Source: Blumeriella jaapii
Lineage: Eukaryota > Ascomycota > Leotiomycetes > Helotiales > Drepanopezizaceae
Direction: 5' to 3'
Length of the DNA: 64,000 nucleotides
Assembly: GCA_009599575.1 (NCBI GenBank)
Contig: VWND01000032.1
Span: forward strand, 210,056 to 274,055
The notes under the pieces are model-generated. The model was not told the DNA's origin. It searched no databases and was given only the letters and a program-made list of their open reading frames with translations. Within the stretch, counting starts at the first letter, position 1. Each line of letters starts with the position of its first letter. Both the position numbers and the translations under genes were made by a program. This document shows positions 33,013 through 44,982 of this stretch, piece by piece.

Positions 33013-33894
33013 ATGGCAACCAACGCGGAAGCCACAGAGAACAGCCATGCCAGTGAGTACCATGTTGAATCCTGTCCGACCACATACCGATGCTGAGAGC
33101 AGCAGCGCCCGGAGTCTCGGGCTCCAAAGCCCCATGGTCCGTCGAAGCAGTGGTCGCGTCCATTCCAGGAGGAGCACCGCCAACGAATTCCCCCTCCCCG
33201 CTCCCCTTCTTCCACCTGCTAGAACGCCTCAAGACGACCAAGCGTGAAGGATGGCGCCGGTTTGGCATCACACAGTATGGCTCGTTCCGCCGTGGAAACG
33301 TCAACGCTAAGCACCAGCAGGGGAGAGTCCATCTGCGACCACATGTATCGAATGTCCATAATCACCATGCTGGCGCCCGCCTCCCTCACCTCGAAGCTCA
33401 ACATAGCCCACTGCACCAAGATGGCGCTGATCCACGACATGGCTGAAGCTCTCGTGGGCGACATCACCCCGGTCGACGGCGTGGCGAAGTCGGAGAAGAG
33501 CCGTCGCGAGAGCACCACGATGGACTACTTCACCAAGAGTCTCCTCGGCCGTGTCAATGGCGGCATCCCCGGCGAGGAGATGCGAGCCATCTGGCAAGAA
33601 TACGAGGACTCGGTCACCCTGGAAAGCCGGTTCGTGCACGACGTCGACAAGATCGAGCTGCTGCTGCAGATGATGGAGTACGAGCGGGCCCGCGACCGCA
33701 AGCTGGACCTGGGCGAGTTCTCGTGGGTTGCCACGCGAATCGTGATGCCGGAGGTCAGGGAGTGGAGTGATGACCTGCTGAAGGAGCGCGAGCTGTTCTG
33801 GGGCGACCAGCCGCACGACACGCCGTACGAGGGCGCCGACGAGGAGGCTCCCCCGGGCAAGGCGGAGGACCACAAGGCGAATGGCAGTGCGTAG
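33013..33894 (+). CDS. ygk1: HD-domain 5'-deoxynucleotidase (HDDC2/Ygk1 type)
   Basis: Metal-dependent phosphohydrolase that removes phosphate from deoxynucleoside 5'-monophosphates. Three exons: 33013-33052, about 33103-33274 and 33321-33894, giving about 261 residues. The 46-nt second intron (33275-33320) joins RRFGITQ to GESICDHMYRMS, the conserved start of the HD domain. Metal ligands are visible: His in ICDHMYRM, HD in ALIHDMAEALVGD, and Asp in VHDVDKIELLLQ. Exon 2 contributes FFHLLERLKTTKREGW, also typical of the family. The exact acceptor of the first intron is open (33099, 33102 or 33105 fit the frame). The C-terminal 30 residues are acidic and low-complexity. Confidence 0.9.
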
Positions 33895-34486
33895 GAGAGA
33901 GGGATGCTATGCTGTTGCTTCTATGGGGGTGGTGTAAGTGCATCTGACGAAGGTTTACGACTTACGATCCCACGGCGTTTCGCTGGATACCATTAGATAG
34001 ACTGGCGGTGGTGGACTGCTTCTTGCTTTCGAGGTCGTTCTAGAGCCGAATATGATGGACATCAGTCTTTGACTACTTTTGCAATGCTGTGTTGCCCCCT
34101 CGTCTTGTTGACATCTCGAGCTTGGAGCGGGTTTGTTGACGTTGGCGCGGGGTCCATCACCCATAGCAACGCAACCATCACAACATCACAAGCAACACAA
34201 GCAATACCACCAACACCACCAACACCACCAACACCCAACCACCGGCCTTCTCGTCGCGGTGGTTCGCTTTCTGGTCTTCGAATCCATCTCTCCAAGACAA
34301 CAACCGACCCCTCGACTGTGGACGGTCCTCGCGCACATCCGCGATTGCCTGAGGTCGTAGAGCCTCGCGGTCAGCCTCGGCCAGTGTTTGCTTTTGCTCT
34401 GTACAACGACCCTCGAAGACCATCGCCGTCGTCCCATCGCGGGTCATCAACGACGTGCGATTCTTTGACTACATGACCCTCCGTCG
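33895..34486. other. intergenic with CAACAC repeat
   Basis: CAACAC/ACCACC microsatellite at about 34180-34242 and the upstream region of the next gene. Nothing else seen. Confidence 0.55.
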
Positions 34487-36064
34487 ATGATGAGCACCAA
34501 GATGGCGAACTCGCCCTCTGCCATGCCCGGCGCATTCGACCTTCACCCGGCGTCTCGCAACACGGCTCCTCCGCGACTCTCGGGCGCAAAGTCACACATC
34601 TTCCAGCCACCACGCACCCCGAACGCATCCGCTTCTTCTTCTCTGATTCTGACGAGGAGCACGTCGAGTGTGATGTCGTGGTCGTCGGTGGGTGAGCGAC
34701 CGGCGAGCCTGACGCAGCGCAAACGCATGCGGGAAGAATACCACCACGGCTCTGGCAGGGCGACGCCGCGGAGTGGGTTTGGGGGAGAGGGCGAAGACTG
34801 GGCGGAGATCAGAGAAGAGGGCGCCACGCCAGGAAGCCCGCGGCCGTTTGTCAATACGCGATATGTGCTTGCGGGTGGCATGGACACGCCGGGCGCGGCG
34901 CAGATGGAGGCAGATATGGCGAGTCAGAGCCAGTACGCGGATGCTGGGTATCGGAAGAGCTTGGGCGATTCCATCCCGCCGGACGTGAGCGCAGGTCGAG
35001 AACCTTGGGGAGAGCACAGTGGTGGTGGAGGCGGTTACTTTGGACGCGAGGCCAATGGGCGAGGACGGTTCGAGCACAGCCAGGGCGACAGCGACACTCC
35101 GCGTGGTGATGGATGGAGCAAAGCTGCGTTTCAGGTCGCGGGCGCGGTGGTAGGCAAGGCATGGGAATTCTGCAAGAGCAGCGCCGCGGTGTTCCGAGGA
35201 TTTCAGGCTGGTGGAGGCACGAGGTATAACGTGGGAGCGAACGACGGTTTCGAGGCTACGACGGCGGGGATCTGGGAGGAGAAGAATACCTGGCTTGCTG
35301 ATGATCAAGGAGGCTCGACGCCACTGCCTGGTCAGTTTCCAGGAGAAGAGCTCGAATTCTTGCCGAACTACATGGACAACCCTTCTGCCGAGCCAGAATC
35401 CGCTACCCGTCCAGCCAAACGCAGACAGATCAGTTCGAACTCGCAGAATGCTTTCAATGGCAGGGAGGAACTAGCGAGAAACTGGATCATGGTGCCTGAG
35501 ACAGCCGGTACACCTTCAAAGCTCCCAGTGGCACCACCAAGACCTCTCTCCCGATTCAGCATGCCAGCTGCATCCTCCGCATCCCGCCGCTCAGTCGCAA
35601 TCGCTTCTTCGCACCGTCCAGCTTCTCGCGCCGGCTTCAACACACAGCATGCAGCACGCCGATCAGGTCTTCCTTCTTTCCACTCCCGTGGTTCTCATGC
35701 CGGACCGCCAGCCCTCAAAGCCGGTGGCGGGGCATCCTACGCTTCTCCTCGGCCATCCGCAGGCTCACCCAGCAAGATCCCGCGCGCCACTGGGTCCTTC
35801 AGTCCCCTACGCAGCCAGAACTCGCCGACGCCAGAAAGCCCGGCCGCTCGAGAAGCTAAGCGGTGGGCGGCGATGAAGCAGAAGGAGAGTCGGGAGGCGG
35901 ACGAGAGCATCAGACGACTGGATACGCAGCTTAAGGCCATGATTCGCGAGGGCAAGGAGGCGTTGGGTACCAAGGTGTCGGTGGAGATGGATGATGGGGA
36001 CGATCTTGAGACCCAGAGCATGAGTCGAAGGAACACCAAGCGTGTGGGACGATCGGCTGTCTGA
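34487..36064 (+). CDS. conserved fungal hypothetical protein, Ser/Gly-rich with C-terminal helix
   Basis: A single 525-codon exon with no stop and codon use like neighbouring genes. Most of the protein looks disordered: Ser/Thr/Pro-rich N terminus, a Gly-rich stretch near residue 180, and a Ser/Arg/Pro-rich region at 350-460. An ordered patch (SKAAFQVAGAVVGKAWEFCK, about residues 205-225) could be a membrane-associating helix. Residues 465-510 form a charged helix (AREAKRWAAMKQKESREADE) of the sort conserved in ascomycete orthologues. The end is Arg-rich. No catalytic domain recognised. The start could equally be the second Met. Function unknown; the helix suggests a scaffold or regulator. 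Confidence 0.75.
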   Translation: MMSTKMANSPSAMPGAFDLHPASRNTAPPRLSGAKSHIFQPPRTPNASASSSLILTRSTSSVMSWSSVGERPASLTQRKRMREEYHHGSGRATPRSGFGGEGEDWAEIREEGATPGSPRPFVNTRYVLAGGMDTPGAAQMEADMASQSQYADAGYRKSLGDSIPPDVSAGREPWGEHSGGGGGYFGREANGRGRFEHSQGDSDTPRGDGWSKAAFQVAGAVVGKAWEFCKSSAAVFRGFQAGGGTRYNVGANDGFEATTAGIWEEKNTWLADDQGGSTPLPGQFPGEELEFLPNYMDNPSAEPESATRPAKRRQISSNSQNAFNGREELARNWIMVPETAGTPSKLPVAPPRPLSRFSMPAASSASRRSVAIASSHRPASRAGFNTQHAARRSGLPSFHSRGSHAGPPALKAGGGASYASPRPSAGSPSKIPRATGSFSPLRSQNSPTPESPAAREAKRWAAMKQKESREADESIRRLDTQLKAMIREGKEALGTKVSVEMDDGDDLETQSMSRRNTKRVGRSAV

Positions 36065-38667
36065 TGCTTTGGTGCGGCACGAAAGCTACGTTCGCTGTAA
36101 AAGTTCAATGTCTTTTTGAGGGGGTTACGTTCGTTGTGCATATTGAGGATGGATTTTGGCGTTTCTGGGCTACAGAGCGATGAACGACGGATCCTGGAAT
36201 TTGGGATCTTGTGTCTACCCAAGAGCATGTTCTACGGGTGCAAGAAATGATCTGGAGTTGCGCGCGATGGAAGTCCGTACATTCCCCGACGGACATTTGG
36301 ATGAATGCTTTCTTGTTGCTTGGAAACTGTTCGCAGGGAGTTTAGGAAGATACCATTCGGTTGTGTACTTTTAAGCTTTGAGCTTTCTGGCCAGCGAGAG
36401 GGCGGATGCTGCAAAATGATGATTGTGATTCGTGGTGGTCTACTGTACCTACTCGTCTGAACTTCGTGTTTATTTTCCCTCAATTCGCTACTCCACTACC
36501 GACCCTCCTCTCTCCAGCAAGCCCCCTTTCTAACCTGTTCGCTCTCGTTTTTCGCTTTTTCTACGACGCTTTTCATACTCACTTGCTTGCCCTGTACATA
36601 CTTCGTACCACTTGGCCGCGAACAAGCTCAGAGCAGAAACACAGACACTGTTGCGATTCTTCTTCTATCCGCACTACGAATCTACTGTACTGCCTACGAC
36701 ATAGAATTCCCAGGAGGACCGACTACCACCCACCCAGGGTGCAAGTCTTCATCTAGTCCTTGCATGCCCTCCCCTACCAGTCAGCCCTCCCACATCTCCC
36801 CTCCGCGAAGCACATCCTCACAAGCAAGACCAACGTCGCAGCAGCAGCAGCAGCAGCAGTCGGTCTTCCCTCCTCCGCCTCTCCCTAAACACCCAGCCTC
36901 CCCGTCTGCTCTTTTCGCTTACAGCCCCAGGTGGGTCTTGGTTTGCTAGATCGGGGTCTATTTGGGAAGGGGTGTAGCTCTTCTCGATTTGAGAATATTC
37001 GTGCTCCGCCGTGGCCAGATCCGGGGCCTCGTTCACGAACACTCTTGTCTTGTTTGTGGTCAAGTCTGCGTCTGCGTCTGTGTCTGACAAGCTGTAGTCA
37101 GTGGATGGAGACTCGCCTCCGCATCTCTATCTCCACTCTTCAATCCCGTCTGCTTCTCATGTCGAGGAAAGCCCATCACCACAACCTCTACACCTACCTC
37201 TCCCCCCCCCCCCATCAGCACCCTCCAACCCAGATCGCACCCCTTCACCCTACCCTTCCTTCCCATTAATTACCATCTCCACTCCCACTCAAAGACGAGC
37301 TAGGCAACCTCCCCAAGCCCTAATTCCCATCCAGGAACCGCTGCAGCGCGATCTCACACTCGATTCTCGTCTCGGGACCAGTTGATGGTTGCGGGTTTCC
37401 AGAGGTGAGACATCCTCGTCGATGTCGTCACCATCCATCGTCTTCGCTGGCTTTGAAACTGGGAGTTGGGGCTTGATTATGGGTTGGGCTGGGGCGAAAG
37501 GGCTGGGAGCGAGTACGGGGACGGGGGTCTTCTTGGTCCTGAATCTTCGCCACATCTTTCGTTTCCACGGCGTTGCTGGTATCTGGAGCTAGGAGTGGAC
37601 ATTGGCGTTGGTGAGCTCTGGTACTATAAAATGGGCGGTAAGGGGATGGGAAACCTCGGGCTGAGTGTTTGCGACGTGGTACAGTACATAGAAGGCTTTA
37701 GGCGACAGAACCTGATCCATGACCTCTTTAAGGACGGGTGCGTGTGAGTCGGCGAGATGTGGAGGCCTGCGTACGGTTGTTACAAGTCACGGTTTACGTT
37801 AGTTATTCCGATTCGGAGATTCCATACCTGAGTACGTCGAAAGCCGCAACTTGCACGACTTGTCGACTCCCACTACTACGAGCGCCTTTTATTGTTTCTG
37901 TCTCTCAAATGGTAACTAAATTGTACTATTTCGCCTCCTTTAGCTGATGTGGCTCTGCCTGGTAGTTGTATTTATCTAGTTCGCGTAAGCTGACTGTTGA
38001 CTTTCGCAGGAGGCCAGGCAGGGAAATTTAGCCGAGCCGCTAGGGTAAAAAGCGAAAGAAAGCAGACACCGATTTCAGGAAGACAGGCTTGCTTGTTTCG
38101 AGTATTAAACCCTTTTTTCCAATGCGGTTGATTCTTGCCGTCTTTATGGGGCGTGTCTGATGACTTTATGTCGTCAACTTGCAGACAAGTCGGAAAGGGG
38201 GTTGGAGCGGATGGCATACAAAAAACGCCTTTTTGGAAACTGGACGGTTTTGAATGATAGTTATATTGAGAGTTGAGATGGCTTTAGTTATGCGATATCG
38301 TGCCTTGGGGAAAGCACTTTATCATTTTTGAATTGGATTCGCAGAATAAAAATTAGGCGGAGGGGGGGGGAGGAACGGTTTTGTCGATTGTTCCTGTTAT
38401 CCGCAATATTTTCCCCCGAAAAAAAAAAACTTATTTTGCGTTTCTTGTTCGTGATTTTGTTATCAGCCTCCAGATAGAACTGTAAGCGTATGGTACCATG
38501 ACAGGAGTCTCTACAGAATGGATTTAGATTTGAAAATATCCGCTGTGTAGCTACATTTGATGTTACATATTTCAAATCATAAGTCATCATCTTCCAAAAT
38601 CCGAAATTGGAGATGGGCCACAACCCGCTTCCGACCAGGCCTGTTTTATCCCCGAGACAGTAGACCT
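36065..38667. other. intergenic, low-complexity, no confident gene
   Basis: It contains a CAG run at 36838-36859, C runs at 37203-37212 and A/G runs at 38363-38430. Two minus-strand frames (37289-37555, starting MWRRFRTKKTPVPVLAPSP, and 36818-37090, with TRVFVNEAPDLATAEHEYSQ) look partly protein-like and could be exons of one small gene, but no convincing splice pattern links them. Left unannotated as CDS. Confidence 0.5.
36838..36859. repeat. CAG trinucleotide repeat
   Basis: About seven CAG units in a non-coding or uncertain context. Confidence 0.85.
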
Positions 38668-40225
38668 CTATAAGTTGGGCAGAAAGATGGAGAATAAGAC
38701 TGTACTGCAGGCATCAGCTTAAACCCTCTAATCCAGGATACGAAAACCTACTACCAGTGATGAGATTTGAAGCAGCCCAGAAACACGCGACCTTTGGGCC
38801 CCAGCCCAACTGCTCGACATTGATAAAATACGGAGTCGTGAATGCAATAAGCCCTATTCACAGAGGAGTCAGAAGTCTCGAGGGCTTGAGGACGTGGAAG
38901 TAGTGCCACTTACAGCTAGCGGCATAGTTAAGCAATGACCCGACGCTGACAGTCAAGTCGCGGAGCTCTTGGCTGACTATATCGTTACAAATCTTGCTCG
39001 AAACAGCGAACGAGGACGCGTAGTAAGTGAAGCCGTGTCCGATGATCAGCGCTGCGATTGCCTTGCTAGCAGACTCGGTCTCTAGCTCGACTGCTGCGAG
39101 GACGCCAATGCCTAGCATGCACAGCCCGGAAATGAAATGGCCAGCCGTGATCATCGTTTGCCGGCGCATCTTCAGACTGAGGTACAAGCCCACCAACATG
39201 CCTGTGAAGTTGGCGAGATTGCTGTACACAGAGGCTTGGAAGGGGTCGTGGACCTCAGCTAGCTGGAAAACGACTGTTCCGTAGGAAAGCATGAGCCAGA
39301 TGCCGGACAAAGAATTGGACAAGAGGACCGCGAAACAGAGCAGTGTTCGCCGTCGATCGGACCCTTTGAAGATGTCTCTGTAACGACGTTCTCGATGAAG
39401 CTTCTTCTCGGACTCGACGCTGTTCCTGGTCTCGCTGAATTCTTCATCTAGCGTGTCCATCGCAAGTGTACGGCCGCGGAGCATGTTGAGCGAACGTCGC
39501 GCTTCATCCGGCCTATTGTGGGCGAGGAGCCAGCGCGGAGATCCTGGTATGAATGTGATTAGCAGCACAAGGAGACAGGGAATCATCATGTGGCATGTGA
39601 GGGGGATCTTGTAGGCCCACGGGGTGTGAATCTGTGCCGTGAGTTTGTTGGTGACGGCTCCAAGTAGACCCCCAAAGCAGACGCAAACGCCGTAGAAAGT
39701 GAGGAGACTCCTCTTCAGTTTGCTTGGAGCACATTCCGTCGTGTAGGCGTTGGCGAAAGTCATGAACATGCCATTGGACGTCCCAATGATGATGCGTCTC
39801 GCGTAAAGCCCGGCTACATGAGAGCTCTTCAGTTGAAGGCCCGAGCCAAGGATTGAAAGAACACAGGCAAGCCACAGGCCATGTCTCCGGCTAATGTACT
39901 TGCCCAACCTGCCTGCTACAAGAACTCCAGAGATCGTTCCAAAGTTTACGAACGATGCCGCGAGCTGTTGGGGAGTCGTACCCATGTTCCAGCCTGTCTT
40001 GGTCCTGGGATCGAGGTGGCCGTATGTTCTGAGAAAGCCGTGCATTGCTTGAAATCCGGAGATCGATATCGTGCTATAGCCAACTTGGCAGTGAGCTAAT
40101 GACATGACGAGATAGGCCAGGAGACATCTCCAACAGTGACTCGCACTGAGTTTTTGCTCCATCAAGGACAACATAGTAGGGGTAATAAGAAAGCTTTCGG
40201 GAGCGGAAAAAGTACCTGAGAACAT
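38668..40225 (-). CDS. MFS sugar transporter, C-terminal motif lost
   Basis: Sugar-porter subfamily, plasma membrane. Exons 38914-40225, 38755-38853 and 38668-38699 give 480 residues, with about 12 hydrophobic spans. Motifs seen: RLGKYISRRHG (loop 2-3), YARRIIIGTSNGM (TM4), SPRWLLAHNRPDEARRSL (central loop) and FTTPYF in TM11. The splices restore NYAASWLIAFTTPYF and SNLITVLFSIFLP. Sugar porters normally continue FLPE[ST]KGRSLEE; here the frame reads FLPNL and then stops, with RS just beyond. So the conserved cytosolic C-terminal motif is absent, possibly through a recent stop. The first ATG is used; the Met at codon 18 or 22 is an alternative start. Transport ability is uncertain. Confidence 0.82.
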
Positions 40226-41662
40226 CCACTTTCATGGGGACTTAGTAATATAGTCCTCTGATGTGATAAAGATCCGTGCAACAGCGTTTCACGGCCGTCA
40301 AGCAGTGCCATATGATCAATCATGAAGATCTCGTACCCTCAACTGACGCTCATCGTCCCTTACATCCAAAGACTCGATCTGAGTAGCCATATCCGAACAG
40401 AGTAGAGGCTGGATAAGCTGCTACTCCTGCCGTCGTCCGTGTACGTGCGTCCAATTTAGGACAAGCTTGCTGGCACGCTGTCAGAAGGTCAAAAGACGAG
40501 ATCCGGTCATTGCAGTGGTTTAGCAAGGAGAGTCTCGGTCTCAGAAACTCCTTGACCTTGATGCTGTAAAAATTCAGACATACGGTGTCAAGCACTGACG
40601 TGATCGCGCAGCCCTGAATAGCGCAGTTGTTGTACTGGGTCACGTTAGCGGCAATACCGTGATTCATAAGTCTCAAGGTTTAAGGCATCAGTAGATGGCA
40701 TTCAGCTGGGGAAATACACCATCTGTATGCGAGCCTGTCTGCTGTGTCGCGTCTGTACAGAAAAAATGGGATCTATTATGCTCACAGATGCATTGTCTGA
40801 CTTGGTAGACGTTGGTACATGATCTGATTTTGCGTTTCGAGTAGTGGAATCAATATACCTGTTTCTGTGTGGGATTTTTAGCTGTGATTTTGAGAGAAAT
40901 TTTAGCCTAATAAACAGGTAGGCAGTATGTTTGTGTTCCTGGAAGATCTCCAACACCGTGGAAGATCTCCAACGCCGTCCACCAAGCTCTCAAATGGAAC
41001 CCCGACATTTTCATGGCAAGCCCCGAGTCAGCCAGCAACCGAAATGTTAGCAAGTTCACGACCGTTCGGGAGCGGTCTGGTACAGTATTTGACAATTTCC
41101 GTAACTTAATGCTCGGCATCTCTCTCTGCTAGTGATGAAAGCTGTACACGATGAGTCTCAGAATTCAAGTCACGGCTGGCAAAGTTTCACGCTTTCCAGG
41201 CTTGATATCCAGACGTGCTCTCTTGCTCCACCCGGGAGTCAAGGTCATATTTCCATTACCATTTGCAAGTGCACATTTGGCTCTCGGTAAGCACTCCCCA
41301 TCTGCTCCACTCGAGGACTCGTCAATGTGTAATGTGATCTTTCACACGTTAGTCTGAGAAGCGAGGTTTTGATTCAACGGAATCTTACTTGGCAACCTCT
41401 TTGAAAAGCTTTAGAATGTCTGATTGACGACCATGGAGGTTTTGATCTGCAAGGCTTCTTTTTCGAGTGTGCTTGGTGAACAACGTGCTTGACATACAAA
41501 ACAAGCGATTCCATTTCCGACCTTCAGTCACGTGACTCTATGTTTATCCGAATCCAACGTTGCCAATGCGATGTTGTATCATCTGCATCGCAACACCACA
41601 ACACGCCTGGATAGCAGTACCACGATGCCATTATTGCTACCAAACATTCTATCGCCTGTAGG
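40226..41662. other. intergenic, nothing recognised
   Basis: No supported gene. A short direct repeat, TGGAAGATCTCCAAC, occurs twice at 40939-40971. The right part is the upstream region of the augmin gene. Confidence 0.55.
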
Positions 41663-43928
41663 ATGTCTACCGCCCGCCCGCGAAGTCTACGAGTCCCGCC
41701 CTTGAATCTTGTGAAAGGGACGACTACGACAACCTCGACGACCCCAACGACCCCGACAACAACAATACACTCCCTTGCTGGCCCCTCAAACATCACTCTC
41801 TTCCTTACAAATCTACGTCTCCTCGACCTTGATCTTCGCCCAGACTGGCCCGACATATCTGCGTTAACGTTCTCGACCAAAGATGCACAGCAGAACCAGA
41901 AAAAACGGATTCAATGCGTCGAGTGGGCGCTGTATCAGCTATTTGCTCTATGGGACCCAGAGGAGGCTCGAAATGTAGCTATGCTCTTCGAGAAATTTGG
42001 ACCTCTGCACACATTCTAACAGAACATGTACGCAGAAGCTTCAACCATTCTTTCCCCCACTCGAACCTGTCCAGTCGCTCAATCTGCGCGCCGCACTCTA
42101 CCGATGTCTCGACCAAGCGAAGAAGAACGGTATCTTAGGACGAGACACGGTTCTCAGGAAGACGATGCTGGACGAGTGCAAGGGGGAAAGACTGGACGAA
42201 GTGCTAGCAGTGTTTTCTAATGCCGTTCTCAAGAAAGTGCTGCAGAGCGGGAACCCGCAATACGAAGCGCTCGCGCAGCAGTTAGCATCGGAGAACTTCT
42301 CTTACAGCGGAGAGCGGACGATCTTATCGACATTGATTCTGGCGCATAAAGCTTCCTTGAGTCAGTTTCTACGAAGGAAGGAAGATGCACGGGCGAAATA
42401 CCAGGACTTTTCAGACCTCCTCGAATTGAACGATCGAAGAATCGCCCGACGGCACGAACAACTGAAGCAGACTATTGAGGAGCACAAGGCGCATGGGGCC
42501 TTGCCGCGGGGAGAGGTCTATGAGCTACAGGATGCCGTGCAGAAGAACTGGGCTGGGAATTTGGACTGGCTTGACACCATACTCTACGGAGATGGCAGAT
42601 CAAATGCCGATGGGTTTCTGGCCGCGGAATTCGACACGATCTGGAAAAATGTCAACGCGGGTAGTATCAGCGAAGTCGAGGGAAAGAGCCGCGGTGGGCT
42701 TCTGGAGCAGCTGGATGCTCGAGTCAAGGATCAGGAGAAGCGCCTGGCAAGGTGGCAAGACTTCGGAAAGACTCTCTCAAAGACTACCAAGTCATCTCCG
42801 GCGAAAGATGCAGCCCCAGGATCTACAGAGCCAAGCAAGATCGATTTGGGGTTTAACCGACACCAAGCTTTGCAAATCTCACGGAGCAACCTAGAGAAGG
42901 TTGTACAGACCAGTAGTTCTTCATTGGACGAATACTCTAGGCTTGTTGACAACATGAGGGCTGAGCTCGCAGACGTCAGTAAGCCTCAAGTGCGCACTCG
43001 GCCCCCGCGACAAAGCCTAGCCGCAGAAAAGAGAAGGTCGCTTCTCATTCCGTCTCCATCTAAGCCTACGCGGGCGGAAATGGTGGAGGAAGGTGATGAA
43101 GGGTGGTCATCAGCCAGCGACTTGGATGAAAAGTTCCCCGAGATTGTCAGCCCCATAGCCCGAATAGTCTCTCAAACGCCCACGCTCAAATCGCCCGTGA
43201 GTCCCGGGGTCATATTACCATTGCGTCAAATGAAGCCAAGTAGAGCAACGGTTCCCCAATTCCCAGAAAATGCCGCGCCTAGAGAACGTCCGAAGTCGCT
43301 ACTTTTTCCCGAATCACCTCTGCGAGAGTCATCACCTTCGAAGTCTCGACCTACCAGCCCTCCTGCAAGTTTAACGAATCCCCTACAAGCAACCAAGGCG
43401 GCGGAATCGGAGAGCGATCTGGCAGACCAGATCTTGAACTCGGTGTCTGCCTCGTCTCCCTCTCCCAAGAAACCACGACACACCCTGTCCTTAGCAGAGC
43501 GCACCAGAATGTCAATGTCACGAACGTCACTTTACCGATCCCCCGAAACTGACGACGAGACGGAGGCGCCCGACCTCCCACGTCTCTCGACCAGCCGGCC
43601 ATCTTTAGCGCCCGGGACTCCAAGTGTGGAAGCAGACCCGCATGCAGACCTCATCGAGCGGACGAGGAAAAGCATGGCGGGATTTGAAGCCGCGCAGAAG
43701 AAGGCCCAGATCGAGAGGAGGCGCAGTATGAAGCAGGATGCCAAAGCAAAACAGAGACAGTCGAGCTATTTCCCGAAGGTGGAGGAGGAAGTGTCCGCGC
43801 CGGACATGAGAACTGTTGAGTTGCTGGAAGGGGATCCGGACTACGAGAGCGTGTTTAAAAGCCGGCCGAAGATTGCTACCAGTCCAGATCTCAGTCTGGC
43901 CGAGGCCTGGGAAGGCGAAGCAGAGTAG
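41663..43928 (+). CDS. augmin (HAUS) complex subunit 6-like
   Basis: Augmin recruits gamma-tubulin to spindle microtubules for branching nucleation. Exons 41663-41974 and 42036-43928, a 61-nt intron, 734 residues. The splice joins LYQLFALWDPEEARN to KLQPFFPPLEPVQSLNLR, giving the HAUS6 N-terminal domain (residues about 30-250) with ALYRCLDQAKKNGIL and MLDECKGERLDEVLAVFSN. Coiled-coil-like helices follow (RRIARRHEQLKQTIEEHK). From about residue 450 the chain is disordered and rich in Ser/Pro, with several SPxK-type sites that suit cyclin-dependent kinase control (inference). The upstream exon is essential: starting at a Met inside the intron (41997) would lose the first 104 residues. Convergent with the hydratase gene. 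Confidence 0.88.
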
Positions 43929-44137
43929 TTTGGGATAGGGGTGTTGTAGACTCATTAGTGCCTGCAAGTCAGGCTGTTGATCTGAAGCCCGCAGGAATGC
44001 CAGAACATGAGAAACTCGACGTTTCCATTCCGCGCTGTTTGTGCAAGCTTTCAAAGTGAGGTATGCCGATGGTGAGTTTTGAACACCGTTGGCGAAAACC
44101 GTCTGTCTGCTTGGTCTACACCATCCTCCATGGTCCG

Positions 44138-44982
44138 TCATAACTTACTCGCGACCCAGCGCGGTTCCCTCTTTTCCACAAAACTCCTCACGCCTCTTTC
44201 ATGTTCTCCCCGCCGTCAATCTTCCCATACCACGCCTCCATCAACTTTCTCGTGCCCTCCTCGGCCCCAACCCCCTCCCAGCCCAGCTTAACCCCCTCCC
44301 GACTCACAATCACGCTGTCGGGACTGTTCGCACAGATGCTCTCCGCGAGCCTGAGCGCCTCAGCGACCACATCGCCATCCACGACCTTGTTCACGAGCCC
44401 CCAGTCGCGCGCCTCCTCCGCCGCCAGCGGCCTCCCCGTCAGCGCCATCTCCATCGCCCTCTGGCGGCCAACGGTCCTCGTCAGGCGCGTCAGCGCGCCC
44501 GCCAGCGCCACGACCCCGATCTTCACCTCCGGCAGCCCGAACAGCGCGCCGCGCGAGGCGACCACCATGTCCGCGTTGATGATCATCTCGCAGCCGCCGC
44601 CGAAGCAGATGCCGTTCACGGCGCAGATGACGGGCTTCTTGCCGCCGCGCCGGCTGAGGCCGCCGAAGCCTGAGTCTGGCATGCTGCCGCGCCGCCGACT
44701 TGTGCTGGCCGAGGAGGGCGTGCCGTGCGAAGAGTGCCATTCCTTGAGGTCGGCGCCAGCGCAGAAGGCCCGTCCGGTGCCGGTGAGAATGGCACAGAGG
44801 AGCGACGGCTCGCCGTCGTACCAGACGTAGAGGGCGTGTAGGTAGTGGTTCATGCTGGAGTTCATGCAGTTGAGGTCTTTGGGCCGGTTGATCGTTATGA
44901 GGAGGATCGAGAGGGATGGGTAGGAGAGCTTGATTTCGGGAATGCCCTGCGGCGGAGGCGTTGCGAAGGTGGGGGATGACAT
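44138..44982 (-). CDS. enoyl-CoA hydratase/isomerase family protein with terminal frameshift
   Basis: Crotonase-fold enzyme acting on acyl-CoA. The frame from 44982 encodes 264 residues up to a stop at 44188. Oxyanion-hole segments AFCAGADLKEW and ICFGGGCEMII are present, and catalytic-type glutamates occur in GGCEMII and LPEVKIG. A Ser/Arg-rich insertion (STSRRRGSMPDSGFGGLSRR) lies at about residues 93-112. The family usually ends ...NM[RK]EG-x-x-x-F-x-E-K-R-x-P-x-W. Here the frame reads NMKEA and stops, while the next frame continues GVRSFVEKREPRWVASKL to a stop at 44138. One missing G in GAGGCG explains this. Either a true frameshift or a sequencing error; the core active site is unaffected. 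Confidence 0.88.

Noticed and set aside
36818..37555. Small two-exon minus-strand gene
   Set aside because: Two frames look partly coding, but no donor/acceptor pair kept the phase between them, so it was left as a note only.
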